Source of the DNA: Prolixibacteraceae bacterium | GTDB taxonomy: Bacteria; Bacteroidota; Bacteroidia; Bacteroidales; Prolixibacteraceae | Direction of reading: 5' to 3' | Assembly (NCBI GenBank): GCA_018399395.1 | Contig: JAGYOI010000103.1 | Location: 1-5,592 of the forward strand | DNA length: 5,592 bases | In this document: piece after piece, positions 4,498 through 5,592 of the stretch | Layout of the letters: each line of letters begins with the position of its first letter | Numbering within the stretch: position 1 is the stretch's first letter | Translations under genes and position numbers: made by a program | Notes under the pieces: model-generated | What the model was told of the DNA's origin: nothing | Seen by the model: only the letters and a program-made list of their open reading frames with translations | The model's database searches: none

Positions 4498-5592
4498 ATG
4501 GTAAACGAACAGGCAAATGTAAAAGTCACGCTCAACAGCCAGCAGGCGCAAAAAGAACTGGAAGAGCTCCAGGGCGAAATGAAACGCCTGATTGCCCTTA
4601 AAAAGAAAGCCGAAGAAAAAGGCGATGTGACAGGATACAAGCTAATTGACAAAGAGCTAAAAAAAGTAAACCGCCAGGCCAATAAGCTGGTGCGCGAAAA
4701 TCAGGATATCGAAAAAACCCTGAGAAATATTAACGGCGCCAGTATTAACGACCTCCGCAAAGCACAGCGTGCACTCACCGCCCAAACCAATAAGCTCAAC
4801 CGCGAAACAAAAGAATACACCCAAAAGCGCAAAGAACTGAAGCTGGTAAAAGACCAAATACGGTCTATTAATTCTGAATACCGCCAGCAGCAATCGTTTT
4901 TAGGTCGGTTGTCTGGCTCTTTCAATAAATACTTTGGGATTGTAACAGCAGGCGCCGCCTCGTTTGCAGGTCTTTTTCTGGGAATGAGAAAAGCCATTTC
5001 AGAATACTCGGAGTTTGACGACAAACTGGCCGACGTGATGAAAACCACCGGCCTTACACGCGATCGGGTTGAAGCATTAAACCAGGAGCTTGAAAAAATT
5101 GATACCCGTACCAGCCAGGAAAACCTGCTCGGATTGGCACGTGTTGCCGGTAAACTGGGGATTACTGCCGAAAAAGACGTGTTGGGTTTTGTGCGAGCTG
5201 CCGACCAGATTAGCGTTGCCCTGGGCGAAGACCTCGGCGGAGCCGAAGATGCAGTAAGGGAACTCGGAAAATTAACAGACATCTTCAGGTTAAAAGAAGC
5301 GTATGGCATGGAGGATGCCCTGCTGAAAATCGGTTCAGCAATTAATGAACTGGGTATGGCATCCACCGCTAATGAAGGATACCTGGTTGAATTTACCAAA
5401 CGCACAGCCGGTATTGCTCCGCAGGCAGGCGTAAGCGCCCAGAATATTCTTGGAATGGCCGCCACACTCGATGCATTAGGCCAGAAAGCCGAAACATCAA
5501 GCACAGCTTACAGTAAGCTGATGACCACAATGACAAAGAAAACTGCCGAGTTTGCCAACATTGCCGGTATGGGTATCGAAGAATTCAACCAA
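4498..5592 (+). CDS. Phage tail tape measure protein, N-terminal part (3' end outside window)
   Basis: 365 codons are open to the window edge. The ATG at 4498 follows an A8 leader after the GCT heptamer array and has no Shine-Dalgarno site. Residues about 8-135 are Lys/Glu/Gln/Leu-rich and read as long coiled-coil helices. A hydrophobic Gly/Ala segment follows (about 146-163, FGIVTAGAASFAGLFLG). From about residue 166 the sequence fits the TP901-type tape measure domain (PhageMin_Tail): EFDDKLADVMKTTGLT near 172-187, LARVAGKLGITAEKDVLGF, then AADQISVALGEDLGGAEDAV. Near 324-341 comes LDALGQKAETSSTAYSKL, which parallels the conserved 'L-x-x-x-G-x-x-x-x-x-(A/S)-(G/S)-T-A' region. Such proteins fill the tail tube, set tail length and help DNA injection. 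The visible gene depends on transcription starting after the 4297-4332 terminator or reading through it. Confidence 0.9.
   Translation, partial: MVNEQANVKVTLNSQQAQKELEELQGEMKRLIALKKKAEEKGDVTGYKLIDKELKKVNRQANKLVRENQDIEKTLRNINGASINDLRKAQRALTAQTNKLNRETKEYTQKRKELKLVKDQIRSINSEYRQQQSFLGRLSGSFNKYFGIVTAGAASFAGLFLGMRKAISEYSEFDDKLADVMKTTGLTRDRVEALNQELEKIDTRTSQENLLGLARVAGKLGITAEKDVLGFVRAADQISVALGEDLGGAEDAVRELGKLTDIFRLKEAYGMEDALLKIGSAINELGMASTANEGYLVEFTKRTAGIAPQAGVSAQNILGMAATLDALGQKAETSSTAYSKLMTTMTKKTAEFANIAGMGIEEFNQ

Noticed and set aside
4701..5504. Long minus-strand open frame of 267 codons opposite the tape measure gene
   Set aside because: It is rich in Ser, Arg and Pro as expected for an antisense shadow, shows no domain, and lies opposite a clear tape measure domain.

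Overview
The window looks like a structural-gene segment of a prophage or phage of the phylum Bacteroidota. The evidence is the gene order (portal-like, then connector-like, then tail-completion-like, then tape measure), proteins of a type familiar from Bacteroidota prophages, start codons that mostly lack Shine-Dalgarno sites and follow A-rich leaders, and intergenic short repeats of a style I recall from Bacteroidota chromosomes. No finer taxonomy can be supported. All protein calls come from reading motifs; no database search was run.

Layout. All genes are on the + strand. Positions 1-339 hold the C-terminal end of a portal-like protein, overlapping by one base (TAATG) a 283-aa connector-like protein (339-1190). 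A basic 274-aa protein of unknown function follows (1227-2051), then a 166-aa protein (2125-2625), a 169-aa HK97-gp10-like tail-completion candidate (2683-3192), and a small low-molecular-weight protein tyrosine phosphatase (3182-3517). The phosphatase starts at a GTG inside the end of the previous gene, behind a strong Shine-Dalgarno motif. This first transcription unit ends in tandem hairpins and a strong intrinsic terminator (3648-3679), followed by a second terminator-like hairpin (3687-3712).

Positions 3726-4269 form a separate AT-rich cassette: a 44-aa single-span membrane peptide and a 128-aa secreted or membrane protein, closed by a 12-bp-stem terminator (4297-4332). After 165 bases packed with short repeats, the tape measure protein starts at 4498 and runs off the right edge.

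How the parts fit. The first block probably builds the portal vertex, neck and tail-completion parts, and the tape measure sets tail length. The phosphatase and the AT-rich cassette look like passenger genes (morons) placed between morphogenesis genes. A recognisable tail-tube gene and tail-assembly chaperone pair are missing from the usual position before the tape measure.

The most unusual feature is in the spacers. Nearly every non-overlapping intergenic gap carries a different short repeat: tandem period-7 to period-9 phrases or G/C-rich hairpins, several ending within a few bases of a start codon.
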